Positions 32,360-44,257 of a stretch of 64,000 nucleotides of DNA are shown here, in pieces. The notes beneath the pieces are model-generated. The model worked only from the letters and a program-made list of their open reading frames with translations, had not been told where the DNA came from and did not search any database. Position numbers and translations under genes: made by a program. The first letter of the stretch is position 1. Each line of letters begins with the position of its first letter. This stretch comes from Mortierella alpina (taxonomy: Eukaryota; Mortierellomycota; Mortierellomycetes; Mortierellales; Mortierellaceae): positions 2,604,001-2,668,000 of the forward strand of contig JANATF010000001.1 of assembly GCA_029449245.1 (NCBI GenBank). Direction: 5' to 3'.

Positions 32360-33756
32360 TTACTCCTGCATGGCCTCGGTCTTCTTGGAGCGGTCCTTGC
32401 GCTCGAGAAGATCCTTGCGGTCCTTGTCCATGTGGACCTTGGTGATGACAACCTTGGAAGGGTGGACGCCGACGGCGACGGAGGCACCGTTGGCCTTCTC
32501 GCGGTTGACGCGCTCAATGTGGATGACCCACTTGCGGCGGTAGACCTGGACGACCTTGCCCTCACGGCCCTTGAAGGAACCGCGAACGACCATGACCTCG
32601 TCATCCTTGCGGATGGGGATGGAACGGGCCTAGAAAAAGCACACGAGAACAATATCACAAGCACATGGTCAGACACATAGTCCAAATGACGAGAAAAAAA
32701 TAGGTCCAGGGTCGCTTGTGTGTGTGGGCACTCCCCCCCTCTCTCCCCCCCTCTTGCCGCTGTTTTTTTCTTCTCCAGTGCATCTGATAGGAAACAGGTC
32801 GGGGAAACATTACATTGCAGTGTCAGGTTTGCTGAAGAGGGGTCTTTGGAAGGTTTAACGTTCCATAGCCCGAACAAACACGAGGATCGAAGACGAGCAT
32901 TTGTGCAACAACTACTCGCCCCCGCGTCTCGTCGGCTGTTCCTTTTTGCGTACGACTGACAATGCTGCGCTGTATGTGTTGGCGAAGTGTTGGTCAATTG
33001 CTGTCGAGATGGCGCCGTCAACATGCTGTCGGAGAGCAATGTGACCGAGTATCGACGTGCTGATAAAGCCAATGCCAAGGATGTGATCGTAATATCATAT
33101 CTAATGACTGGTGGCAGGCTGGCAGGCTGTAGGCGAGGCCTGCGAGTGGGTGCTGGCGAGGTCGCAGTGGCCAAGAGTTCTGGACTGTCGGTGTGTGTTG
33201 TCTCTTGAAAAGGGTCCCCAGGAAGGTATTCGGACTTATCCCAACCGCAAACTTACGCTGTGCTTCTCCCGGAGCTCCTTGGAGAGGGAAGCGCTCATAA
33301 TCTTACGACGAAGATCAGAGGGAGCAGAAAAGTGGGCCTTTCTGCTCTTGCGGCGGGAAGAGCTAACATCTGGAGTGTGAAGAAGTATGGATAGTTAGCG
33401 AAATGAGCGGGAAAACTAGCTGAGTGGACTCCTGAACAATCAAGTCGACGATTGTGTGAGTGTCTTTTTCAACAGAGCTGGATTTGGTGGTAACGCTCGT
33501 TGGAGATGACAGTTGGATGTTGGATCTGCATCATGCGGACGACGTCGAATGTGATCTGCTTTCCCCAGAGTTGATGATCGTGTTCCAAAATGACGGCGCT
33601 TCCAGATGCTACCCCGCTGTGTCTATGCGCAGTAGCTTCCCAATGAGGACACTGCTAGTTGGCGAGTAGGGGTTGATGGGATGATCGATCGATGGATGGA
33701 CTCCTTGGATGGATAGGACGGGATGTAGGGCGGCACTAACCAACGGACTGCTTCAT
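32360..33756 (-). CDS. RPL26: 60S ribosomal protein L26 (uL24)
   Basis: A large-subunit protein close to the exit tunnel. Exons are 33741-33756, 33257-33369 and 32360-32629, giving 132 aa. Exon 1 gives MKQSV, exon 2 [20 protein letters not shown] followed by [16 protein letters not shown], and exon 3 [20 protein letters not shown] through [19 protein letters not shown] to the end. All splices fit the family. Intron 2 is long (627 bp). I looked there for C/D snoRNA boxes and saw none convincing. It is divergent from ESF1 (598 bp apart) and tail-to-tail with RPS15. Confidence 0.95.
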
Positions 33757-34353
33757 GTTGAATAAATCGTTTGTTAAGAAGAGAAGGTTCACGCACCTCG
33801 AGGCCGCGCCCATATTTTATCCCCATGCAAAGCCACTGCCCGCATATCGGCCTCCTTGACCCTCTGTCGTGCTCTCCCTGGCACCGCAAAATAGGTGTGT
33901 GCACACATGTGCTACAGTATCTTCGCGAGGGCCTTTCGAACAGACAGAGAGGTGGTACTTCTCTCACTCCAGACCGCTGCTTAATGGTGCGCGGTCATGA
34001 AGAGTGGTACGCAATGGTTGCCTGAGCATTTCCAAGCTGCCTCAACACCCCGCTTTATTGTCACTCTCGTAGCAATTAGAACCCCACTCTCATCAGCACA
34101 CTGCTTGGCTGACGGTACAGTGTCATAAAAGTGGCTGCACAATGATAACGACGGTGGGCTTGAGCATTGCATATCACTATGCAGTTCCGCCTTGTGAATG
34201 CCAGCCAAAAAAAAAAAAAGAAACGAAAGGTGGTGACTGTCTAAGGCGCAAAATAAACACTTTTTCTTTTTTTTCTTGGTCCTTCTGTGTGCCTTCAGAA
34301 TTGCACTTCAGTTACCTCACCCTTCTCATTCACCATCGCTGTTCTTTTCCACA
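33757..34353. other. Divergent promoter region, RPL26/ESF1
   Basis: This is the upstream region shared by two ribosome-related genes. It has an A13 run near 34207 and a T-rich tract (34260-34280) before the ESF1 start. No open frame here is convincing. Confidence 0.5.
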
Positions 34354-37017
34354 ATGGCTCCCAAGGACAAAAAGGGCGGCAGCAAGGAGCCGTTCACTCC
34401 CATCACCCCCATCAAGGACCCCCGTTTTGCTCATGTTCACCGCGATCCTCGCTTCATGCGGCCTCAGAAGAAGGACTCCAAGGTCACAGTCGACTCTCGT
34501 TTCTCGGGCATGCTCAAGGGCAAGGAGTTCTCTAGCGCACGTATGTTTACAGCAAGGATAATTGTGGCCTTTAATTTGTACAAGAGTCATTGTTCGCACA
34601 TTGTTGCTCCCACTGTTGATCAAGCAAATACTGACCCATCTTCTCTGTGATGATGTACCGCGTTGCGATATAGCCAAGGTAGACAAATATGGACGAAAGC
34701 TCAAGAGCAAGTCCAGCGACCAACAGATGAAGCGGTTCTACCAGCTGCAGAAAGGAGAGACCGCAAGTGGGGATGAGGACGAGGAAGAGGAGAGCGAAGA
34801 CGAGGAAGAAGACGAGGACGAAGCTGGTCTCAGTGTTTCTGAATCGGAATCCGAGGAGGAGGAGGGCGACAACGTGTACGATCCCATGCGCGGTAGAGGA
34901 GTCATCAGCGGATCGGACTCGGAGTCAGAATCAGACGTGGATGAAGAAGCTGCCGCAGAGTTGGATCGTGAGGCAGAGGTCGACGATGAAGAGGAAGAAG
35001 AGGAGGAGGATGATGTCCCTCGAGGCGAGGAATCCCATCGCTTTGCCTGTGTCAATCTGGACTGGGATCACGTCAAGGTATAGGCATTTCTGCTCCTCTA
35101 CGATATCATGCACTTCTTGAAAGGTGAAAGTATGCTATAACGCGATGATACTTACTTTTATTCCCTTATCGCCCTAGTCGATTGACTTGTTCAAGGTCTT
35201 CTCAGGTTTCAAGCCCGAGAAGGGTGCTATTCGTTCTGTCAAGATCTATCCTTCGGAATTCGGCAAAGAGCGTTTGGAGCGGGAGGAACGAGAGGGACCA
35301 CCACCAGAGATCTTCAAAAAGGCTGGTTCAAAGATGAAGCTCGACGAAGACGACGAGAGCGAAGAAGAAGAAGAGGTGACGGAGAAGTCCCTGATCCAGG
35401 ACCAGACCGATGAGGGAGATGAAGTGATCGACTCGGATGCCCTGCGCCAGTACCAGCTCGATCGACTCAAGTACTTCTACGCGGTTGTTGATTGCGACTC
35501 TGTCGAGACTGCCAAGGTGATCTGTGAAGCCTGTGACGGAGCAGAGTACGAGAGTAGTGCCAACTTCTTCGACCTGAGATATATCCCTGATGGTATGGGG
35601 TTTGACGACAAGCCCAGAGATGAAGCCTTTGGGGCGCCCGAGAACTACAAGCCCAATGATTTCGCAACCCAGGTCTTCCAGCACTCCAATGTCAAGCTGA
35701 CGTGGGATGAGGATGATGCAGACAGAATCAAGGTCACACGCCAAAAGTTCTCTAAACAGGATTTGGAAGACATGGATTTCAAGGCTTACCTGGCCTCATC
35801 GGATGAAGATGATTCAGAGGACGAAGATGATATTGAGGCCACAAAGCGCAAGTACCGCGCATTGTTGGCTGGTGGTAACAAGGATTCAGACGACAGTGAT
35901 GCAGAAAGTGATGACGATAAGAATCAGGAAATGGAGATCACATTTGCTCCTGGTCTGAGCGAGGCTGCTGCCGAGATGCTCGAGGCCAAGAAGCAGCGTG
36001 AGCAGCCTGTCAAGGAGGAGACCTCCATCGAGGCCTACAAGCGCAAGGAGAAGGAGCGCAAGCTGCGTCGCAAGGAAATCAGGGCTGCCAAGATCAAGGG
36101 CAGTGATAGCGAAGGCGATAGCGAGGAGGATCAAGGTATGTGTGACGATTGAGGATCAACTTCAAGTTCTTGATGAATGTTCACTAACTTTCAGTTGTAA
36201 TTTTTACATTAGGTGGCGAGGCTTTGTTCTCGGATGACGAGGATGATCGTCTGATGAACGACGCCTACTTTGCCGAAGAGTTTGCGGGAGGTGACATGAT
36301 GCCTTCAAGCAAGGGCAAGAGTGGCGCAGAGAGCAAAAAGAAGAACAAGTCCAAGAAGGATGCAAGGAAGCGTACCAAGGAGGAGCGTCTCGAGGACAAC
36401 CGCAAGAAGGCCGAGCTGGAGTTGCTGATGGAGGACAATAGAGAGTCTAACCAGCATTTCAACATGAAAGAGATCCAGAAGGCGGAAAAGAAGAACAAGA
36501 GGAAAAAGAACAAGAACAAGGGACCCCAGAACGACAAAGACAAAGGCGAGGACCTGCAGGATGACTTTAAGATTGATGTCAAGGATCCCCGTTTCAGTGC
36601 TCTTCACGAGTCTCATCATTTTGCTCTCGATCCTACGAACCCCAACTTCAAGAAGACCAAGGCCATGACAGAGCTGATGGAGGAGCGTCAGAAGAGGACG
36701 GTGGCCATGCACGACGAGAACGAGAAGAGATTAAAGCAGAAGAATGCCGCAGGAAATAACTCCAAGAGCAAGAAGAACAACAAGAACAACGGCAAGAACA
36801 ACAGCAACAACAACAGCAACAAGAAGACTCAGGGTGTTTTCGAAGATCCATCACTCTCCTTGTTGGTCGACACAGTAGGTTATCGTTAATCGCTGTCCAT
36901 CGTCGTATCTAACTGTCTAATACATCCTCTAACAAGTTTTTTTTGTTCAACTAGGTCAAGCGCAAGAGTGCCATGGCCACGGAGGAGTCTCGCGATGGCA
37001 AGCGCGCCAAAAAGTAG
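34354..37017 (+). CDS. ESF1: ESF1 pre-rRNA processing factor
   Basis: A nucleolar 90S/SSU-processome factor for 18S rRNA maturation. Exons are 34354-34540, 34674-35077, 35178-36135, 36213-36874 and 36955-37017, giving 757 aa. The N-terminus has two DPRF-type repeats (DPRFAHVHRDPRFMRPQKKD). Acidic blocks follow, then the RRM-like Esf1 core (NLDWDHVKSIDLFKVFSGF, IRSVKIYPSEFG, YFYAVVDCDSVETAKVIC, NVKLTWDEDD). More acidic/basic stretches lead to the C-terminal NUC153 motif (DPRFSALHESHHFALDPTNP, about residues 605-625). The last exon supplies a Lys/Arg tail (VKRKSAMATEE...KRAKK). An Asn-rich run (NNNSN) precedes it. The stop is 243 bp from the convergent eIF2B-delta stop. Confidence 0.93.
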
Positions 37018-37260
37018 ATTTGCCTCGCAAAACAGCATCTTACCCAATACAGCATTTCAAGCATTCCCCACAACTCTCGCATTGTCTTTTTTTCTTTGTA
37101 TTGTGTATGATCTACTACATGCTTTACTCTTGCCGCTGGCCATATCATTACTGCTGAATCATGGGTCTATGGGTTAGTAGGAAAGAAAAGGGGTGTCGTT
37201 AGCGACAGGCGTACAGCACGACACCTGCTTTCTCGAGCAAAAAGTTGGACAAAACACGAC
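37018..37260. other. Convergent 3' flanks ESF1/eIF2B-delta
   Basis: This is a short intergenic gap between convergent stop codons. No further feature is seen. Confidence 0.6.
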
Positions 37261-39921
37261 TTACAAGAACTCTCTCAGAATAACAGGAACCGATGTACAT
37301 GGGATCAGTCCAACCTCCGTAATCACTACTGTGACAAACTCGCTGGGCGTCAAATCATAAAGCAGATTCAACAGCTTCAGGTCCCTAGACTCTCTCCATC
37401 CCGACAGCACCCCGCCCGCACCTCTAGCAACCGTGCTATTGCTACTACCACGAACATTGTCGTGACATCTAGTGCTGCTATGTCCATAGTTGTTGTTCTG
37501 GTCGTTAACGAGCTCATCTGGGTTGCCGATCTCGTTCTGTACAAAACTGTCAAGCTGGACCCGGTCACTGAACTTATAGGTCTCGCAGCAGACAATCACG
37601 GGGATCTTGCGTTCATGGGCAGACATGGCCACAACAGCAGTACCGGCACGCGAGTACAAGGCACCGTTCGAAAGAAGCGAGTGTGCGCCCAGGATGACTT
37701 TGCTGACCTCTCTCATCACATGTCCAATGGCTGTCAACAACACGTACGTGCAGGGCACTCCTGCGCTGGCTAATGCGCGAAGCATTTGCTTTCCTATTAG
37801 GAGCGATTGTTACAGAATAGAAATGACAAAATGTTTGTTTGAATATCGTTGAGGGGTTTGTAAGGTCAACATGAACAAAAGTGCGCGTCCAACTGTACCT
37901 TCAAATCGGGGGCGAGAGTCAACCACAATGACCTTAAACTTGATCCCCTTGGCATGGGCTGCCAAGAGCAAGCCTTGGACGACTGAGGAGCGGGCATAGG
38001 TCAAAATAACGTCTCCATCCTGAATTTTCTGTAGTCCCAAACTGATGATAACCTGGTCTGCCATCGTGATCCTGTCACGAATAAAGTTGTCGATCTTTTC
38101 AACGAAGAGAGCACGGGCCTAGGAACGAAAAGATCAAGCGAAACGCTTAGATAAGCATGTCCATACTACGAGCAAAGGCACACAAAGACATATTGACAGT
38201 AAATGGCTGTGAGAAAAAAAAACTTACGTCCTCGTCTGGCAGATCCAAGTTCTTTCCAATTTCGTACTTCAAGTAACGAATGGCGTTACCCATACTGACG
38301 GCCATAGGTCTGCATGTCACAAGGTAGCTGATGTGAGGGTTCAAGTATCCTTGCATGACACGCGACAGCGTTGAATTTTGAGGTGGCTGGTAGTCAAGAA
38401 TGGCCTAAAGAGCAGAAACATCGATGATGGTCAGTCAGAAAAACACTTTTATAAAGACATTACGAGATAGCATATCAAATCCTCCTACCTTGCGGAATGC
38501 ATTCAAAGTGGCGACACAACGGGCATTGGCACCACAGATCTTGAACTGGGCCATTTGAAGACCGGCACTAACGACGGCTGGATGAAGATCCTTGGGCGCA
38601 GTCGCAGTATTGGCAAATTTTGGTGGATCGAGATGCGCAAAGAGTCCAATCTCCTTTGTGAGTCTTTCGCGTCTCTTTGTCTGGCCAGTCGATTCTGCGG
38701 CAGCAATGGCCTTTTCGGCCTCGGCTCCAGGGAAGGACGTTGCCAATGATTTTGAAGGGTTGGGCGAGAATCCAGAGTTGGGCTGAGCAAGAACCTGGGC
38801 AGCCTTCTTTCCTGATGCGGGCAATCCTGCCTGAACACGAGCTGCCTTCTCCGCCTTCTGCTTTTCCTGAAGTTCGCGACGCTCAGCCTTAGTCATGGAC
38901 TTTTGAGAGGGCACAGCGGGCTTTTGCGATCCACCCTTGTTGCTCCCTGCAGACGAGGGCCCATCCGCTGGCGATTGAGCACCCGCCTGGATGCCCAAAC
39001 CTGAACCTTTACCACCCTCTTTACCAGATGGTGCTCCCGAGTTTGCAGGCGAGGTGATTGAGACGCGCTTTCCCTTGTCCTTTTTGTTCGCTCCTGCCAG
39101 CTGTGGGTCCTTGTTCTGTGTCTTGGACGAGGGTGACGAGGCCCGATCAGCAATACCCCACTTTTCATCGTAAGAGGACTTCATGGGTTCGAACGATGAG
39201 CGAGCACCAGAGGCGGAGACGGAGCGAGGTTCAGTGGTGGCTAATGACGAAGGAGGAGAGGAGATGGTGTTGGCAGTGTTTGGGGTGCTGACTGTGCTAG
39301 TGCTGTTGCTCTGGCCGCTGCCGAGATCGGGGGTATTACTGAGCGCTGACACTGGCGAGTTGAGTGGACTGTTGTTGCTGCTTCCTCCTGGCGAAGGCAG
39401 GTCTGAGGAGCTGACATCCTGCTATATAGAGAGAGAAGAGGAAGACGTCAAGGATGAGGGGAGGCTCTGCAATTGGTCGATCATATCCTGGAGTCATTGT
39501 GCGTGTCTTCTGTGTGTCCGGATGGTTGTTGGTATTCTCCCGGTCATTCTCTCCTGAGCATGGCTTTAGTTTTCCCCGCCGACGTGCGCGCAGGAGGGGC
39601 ACAAAAGAATTTTCACGCTTGCGCTGAGTCATACCGACTCGTGTATGTCCAGTGGCTCACACTTGGCGCAGTGCACACACACGCACACCGACGCAGTGTG
39701 GACACGTTCGCACTCATAAACGTGTGTATGTGAGCACGCCTCTTCGACCAGCTTGACGACGGGAGTTACTGCAGGACAGTCCCTGGTAAGTCCCGCAACT
39801 AAAAAAAAACACCTCCCACATCTGGGTTCCCGTAGTTGGCTAGTCCTGTCCTGCACATACACACAATAGGGTAAAAACCTACGTCGAGCACGAATCCGAC
39901 CGTCTTCTTTTTGGGATCCAT
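37261..39921 (-). CDS. GCD2: Translation initiation factor eIF2B subunit delta
   Basis: A regulatory subunit of the eIF2 guanine-nucleotide exchange factor, which senses phosphorylated eIF2. Exons are 39883-39921, 38489-39418, 38228-38404, 37899-38118 and 37261-37793, giving 632 aa. The N-terminal third is disordered (Ser/Asn/Pro/Lys-rich, with AERRELQEKQKAEKAARVQ). The Rossmann-like C-terminal domain is typical: YLVTCRPMAVSMGNAIRYLK, DVILTYARSSVVQGLLLAAH, KVIVVDSRPRFEGKQMLRAL, LLTAIGHVMREVSKVILGAH, NGALYSRAGTAVVAMSA and the end TSVPVILREFL. An insertion rich in Asn/Ser/Gly (about residues 540-575) interrupts the domain near its end and is unusual, lying after NPDELV. The first exon encodes only 13 residues (MDPKKKTVGFVLD). 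Confidence 0.95.
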
Positions 39922-40123
39922 TGTTGGCTTTGCTGATCGATCGAGAGGGTGAAAAAAAAGAGAACTATGAATGTACCCTTGCAAGCTGAAAGTAGAGGTG
40001 AGAGCGAAAAAATATTAGCATTCGTGGCTTGCTCGTCGACTGCATGACGCTTGCTCCTGGCTCGCTCCATTCAATTTCACGTGACTTACGTTGAGAGACA
40101 ATGTCTTCAACAAAGGTTGGCGG

Positions 40124-40581
40124 TCAGGCCGATCCGGAGACCTCCAAAACCGCGTCAAACGCCCTTGGTCGTGGTCGGCCATGGGCGAGCTCTCGTCCGA
40201 TATAAGCTATGTTATGTGCACCTGCACTGTCCCGATGAACGTGAATACAATATCGGGTGCACTCGACACTGCGCGTGCTTTTAATCAGTGGGTGGTGGTC
40301 GCGGGGGCAACGACTGCTTGTGTACGCTTCGTTCACTTGAAAAACTAAGATTCCGAGGCCGCGCGCCTGTTTAATGTTAAGATCCTTGTTAGATGTATAG
40401 CTCTATCGTTGTGCGCAACATAGAAGACAATTCTGTCTTGATTCACAACCCACCTTTTTGACAATATGTTTCATAACAGTCCGATGCCTCGATGCTGGCC
40501 CGAATTCTCCGTTTCCAATTACGATCAGGAGGTTGGTGCAGAAGCCAGAGTCCACATCGACTTGAAGCACATCCCGGTGTG
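40124..40581 (-). CDS. Fanzor-like (TnpB-related) nuclease, C-terminal part
   Basis: Two minus-strand exons, 40454-40581 and 40124-40366, encode the end of a protein like the transposon-borne Fanzor/TnpB RNA-guided nucleases. Exon 1 has DVDSGFCTNLLIVIGNGEFG...HRTVMKHIVKK. An 87-bp intron (GTGGGT donor, ACAG acceptor) joins it to ARGLGILVFQVNEAYTSSRC. Then come VECTRYC and HRDSAGAHNIAYIGRELAHG, ending before the stop at 40124. The E of VNEAYTS and the D of HRDSAG sit where the RuvC-II/III acids are expected. The first zinc pair looks damaged (CPRDH instead of CxxC). Upstream, protein-like minus-strand segments continue to about 41730 in several frames, but I could not find the RuvC-I Asp or a start. 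It is probably a decayed or only partly resolved element. Confidence 0.6.
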
Positions 40582-41730
40582 CTGCGTGAGTTTTTTTGGT
40601 TGGGATTGGGACTTGCTGAGTGAACGATCGCGTCAAAGACCCTATCGTACGCGGCTCTCTCGAGCTTCGAGTGACTCCGCAGTACATCGCCTGTCCGGGC
40701 GTCGATCGTTCTGAGGACAACGTTCAGCACCTGCTCACAGTCTGCTCGCTTGGCACGCTGTGGTGTCTCGTCACTACTTGACTTTTAGCCTGAATCCAGG
40801 AACATTGCAGACAAGGGGATGGTACTTCATGGAGCTCGTATTGATAAGGACCGAGATTTACTGTATATTCCAAGAGTAGAGCAGTAGTCTGGACGCGACG
40901 TTCATCTTTCTCCAACGATCGCTCCAGATCACAAAAAGGCCGCTTCTGACGACTACATGGGAACAAATTAGAGTCCGGACGCACGCATCACTGCTAGACT
41001 GAATGCTTATATTGTTTACCACGACCATCAAGCCGAATCACCTCAAATGATCGTCTGGCGGGCGCATGCACCAGAGATGGAGGTTGCAGCAACCATTGTC
41101 TATAGTGCGCAATCTTAAAATGCTATTGTTGCAGGACGGTGGAGTCAGTGCTAATCTCGCCGCATGCACTGTGTTGAAACAAAGATCGTTTTTCACACCG
41201 ACACTCTTCACTTTACAACATGGGCATCCGTTACTTTGCTAATGTACTTTTGCAGTGTCTTTGCAACGTGCTCTTCACAGAGGAAGAACATCTTGAGCAG
41301 CTTCAGCATGACTTTCGTGCTAGGAAACTCTTTGAGTTCATAGAGAACCTGAGGAGTGATGGGACGCAAACCCTGAACCCTGATCCTCTTCTTGTAAGGC
41401 TCGAGTCAAGTGCCGAGAAACGAAGACAGCCTTGAAGATACGAAATGGCTAATGGTTAATTTTCTGGTCCAGTCGAAGGGCCTCATTCTATAATACATTG
41501 GGCGAACTCGTAATGTTTCTTGTCACTAGCGTGATCGTAGAGATTCCCTTCGATAAGGATCGGGTTCGTCGTAAGGGTTAGATAGGGGAGACAACTGCTT
41601 GCTGGCCAGGCGCCAAAAGTCGCAGCAGTGATGTGTTGACTGACCATTCTTATCGACAAAGTCGTTGTGTTCGTCGAGGGCGTCGAGTATCAGATTAGGG
41701 TGTACAGTATCGGCATGTACACGAAACAAG
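40582..41730 (-). pseudogene. Possible upstream remains of the Fanzor-like gene
   Basis: Minus-strand frames contain coding-looking pieces in changing frames: CEQVLNVVLRTIDARTGDVL and RSHSKLERAAYDRVFDAIVH (about 40635-40735), LEKDERRVQTTALLLEYTVN (about 40860-40920), GLRPITPQVLYELKEFPSTK and VMLKLLKMFFLCEEHVAKTL (about 41250-41370), and DTVHPNLILDALDEHNDFVD (about 41650-41710). Stops and frame changes separate them, so either several introns or decay are involved. The plus strand also has a 71-codon frame at 41220-41435 that I consider less likely. Assignment to the nuclease is by position only. Confidence 0.3.
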
Positions 41731-42002
41731 AGGGGCGTACATTGAAGTAAAGTATAAATGGAGCGAGCGACACAGATTTTTCGCCTTTCGCTCGCCTGGA
41801 GCGAGCTGCTCGTTGGAGCGAAGATTCCGCTCTGCTCCCAGCGCTACTGTGATGTTTACTCTGTCCAGAGTGAGAAATATCCTCTAAACTAAATAGCCTG
41901 CAATCCATGAACTCCATGAACAAGGGTCTGCGTCCTTGTCTGCTTACAAGGTATTAAAGGCACCAGTTTTGCGTGTGCGTCTTTAACAAAAGAGTTATTC
42001 CA
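41731..42002. other. Gap with GAGCGA-rich segment
   Basis: There is no gene. A short stretch (41758-41822) repeats GAGCGA/GCTCGC motifs on both strands and could fold. Confidence 0.4.
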
Positions 42003-43800
42003 CCCACTTCTCAGGAACTCTGCGAGTGTGGTGCATCACGCCCGGTTCTCTCTTTTCCTTTTTTTTTTTTTTTTTTTTTAGTTTGCTCAAATTTAAAATC
42101 TGCGTTGCAGAATCTCCTGTTCTCAAAAGGCAGCCTGGGACTTTTGCGATGGCAAATTTTGTAGATTCTCGAATCTGTTTCTATTTGCCATTCAAGCAGC
42201 TCGGACGATCAAGCTCGCTCTGGACAAGCCCACCGTGCCGGTAGTATCGCATTATAAGCATTTCGGCACTAGTCGACGGGCATTCGCACCAATAAGAGGC
42301 GACATATGGTTGCTATGGCCCATATGCGGGTGCCTGGGGTTCTCAAGCACAGCGGGTCAGTTCTTCAATTTAGGTTTGTGTGCTGTGCAAACTGACATAT
42401 AATGCCATATAAACACCATGCAGCGCGCTACAGAGTCCTACCGGATCGCACTGAGTGCCTGGCATCACTACCTGGACGACCAGGTATCCATCTAGAGCCA
42501 TTACGGCTCCCAGGACTCTCTGATAGCAATTGACCTCAGCTTTGGAAGGCGACCTTGCTATTATAGTTTTTGGCGCCTGATCATTCCATCCACTTTTCCA
42601 GAGCCTTGAGAGGATGGTACAGCACACCCGGCACTCTTTTCTTGGTTTACTCATCTTCACAATCTGTGTTGCGGAATCAACCTATTCTTCAAAAGCCAAC
42701 CTGGGCCTTTTGCGATGGCGAATCTTGCAGATTCTCGAATCTGTTTATAATTGTCAATCAAGCAGCTCGGACGATCGAGCTCGCTCTGGACAAGCCCACC
42801 GTGCCGGTAGTGTCGCATTATAAGCATTTCGGCACTAGTCGACGAGCATTCGCAAGAACAGGCCCTGATCGGCCAATAAGAGGCGCTATATGGTTGCTAT
42901 GGCCCATATGCGGGTGCCTGTGGTTCTCAGGCACAGCTGGTCAGTTCTTCAATTTAGGTTTGTGTGCTGTGCAAACCGACATATAATGCCATATAAACAC
43001 CATGCAGCTCGCTACAGGGTCCTACCGGACCGCACTGAATGCCTGGCACTGCTGCCCGGACCACCCAGTAGCCATAGAGAGCCATTGCGGCTCCCAGGAC
43101 TCTCTGATAGCAATTGACCTCAGCTTTGGAAGGCGACCTTGCTATTATAGTATTTGTCGCCTGATCATTCCATCCACTTTTCCGGAGCCTCAGGAGGATG
43201 GTACAGCACACCCGGCACTCTTTTCTTGGTTTAGTCAACTTCACAATCTGCGTTGCGGAATCAACCCATTCTCAAAAACCAACCTGGGCCTTTTGCGATG
43301 GCGAATCTTGCAGATTCTCGAATCTGTTTATAATTGTCAATCAAGCAGCTCGGACGATCGAGCTCGCTCTGGACAAGCCCACCGTGCCGGTAGTGTCGCA
43401 TTATAAGCATTTCGGCACTAGTCGACGAGCATTCGCAAGAACAGGCCTTGATCGGCCAATAAGAGGCGCCATATGGTTGCTATGGGCTATATGCGGGTGC
43501 CTGTGGTTCTCAGGCACAGCTGGTCAGTTCTTCAATTTAGGTTTGTGCGCTGTGCAAACCGACATATAATGCCATATAAACACCATGCAGCGCGCTACAC
43601 AGTCCTACCGGACCGCACTGAGTGCCTGGCACTGCTGCCCAGGCCACCCAGGTATCCATCTGGAGCCATTGCGGCAGCCAGGACTCTGATAGCAACTGAC
43701 CTCAGCTTTGGAAGGCGACCTTGCTAATATAGTTTTTGTCGCTGATCATTCCATTCACTTTTCCAGAGCCTTGGGTATATGGTATATTCTTCAATTTAGG
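42003..43800 (+). repeat. Tandem array of ~583-bp units (three copies plus a fragment)
   Basis: The anchor TTCTTCAATTTAGGTTTGTG recurs at 42361, 42945, 43528 and (truncated unit) 43787, spacing 584, 583 and 259 bp. Units begin near 42003, 42592, 43176 and 43756. Copies 2 and 3 are nearly identical; copy 1 has diverged and holds a T-rich run (42059-42079). Shared landmarks include CACCGTGCCGGTAGT, CATTATAAGCATTTCGGCAC and ACATATAATGCCATATAAAC. No protein is encoded consistently. The array lies just beyond the 3' end of the NRPS gene. Confidence 0.92.
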
Positions 43801-44257
43801 TTTGTGCGCTCCAGAGTTCACGAGAGTCGTAGCATCACCAATCCATGAGAGGTATAATAGCTGCAAAGTACCAACTGTTTCTGTTCACTCTTTTTTCTGT
43901 TCCTTCGTTCCACGCCACCGTCATCTCTCCTTCTCCTATCATGCATCTTTCTAAAGTCTCTAACTAAGCATCTGTTGCACTTTGGGTTACTTGTGGCTGT
44001 TAGACAACTTGATTACAGAATCGGGCATAGGCGCTTGCGCATTGCGAGTGCGAAAGTGCATGAAAAAAGAACTGAGGTATCCCAGACAAAATCCTTTACT
44101 GCAGCTGCCATCGACAAGATGTTCGCTGAACGGAAGCTGGACTGGGCGAACCGAAAACACTACTGAACAGCTCGGTCCATCTGTTCCAAAGCCATGAAAT
44201 TAACAGCGCCATATGTTTTTATTCAGAGTATCACTATGGCCGCTTCTCTGAGCTCTT
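43801..44257. other. Gap between repeat array and NRPS
   Basis: No gene is called. A pyrimidine-rich leader followed by ATG at 43941 gives only MHLSKVSN before a stop, possibly the relic of a signal-peptide gene. A 63-codon frame (43975-44166) has no recognisable features. Confidence 0.4.

Noticed and set aside
32630-33256. Search for an intronic snoRNA in the long RPL26 intron
   Set aside because: No convincing C and D boxes with flanking complementarity were seen. The same was true of the RPS15 intron.
41220-41435. Plus-strand 71-codon frame with EEEHLEQLQHDFRARKLF
   Set aside because: The minus strand in the same place reads at least as protein-like and lies next to the Fanzor-like gene. 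I could not support a plus-strand gene.
43941-43967. ATG followed by MHLSKVSN and a stop after a leader-like sequence
   Set aside because: Too short to call. It may be a relic of a secreted-protein gene, but nothing downstream supports it.
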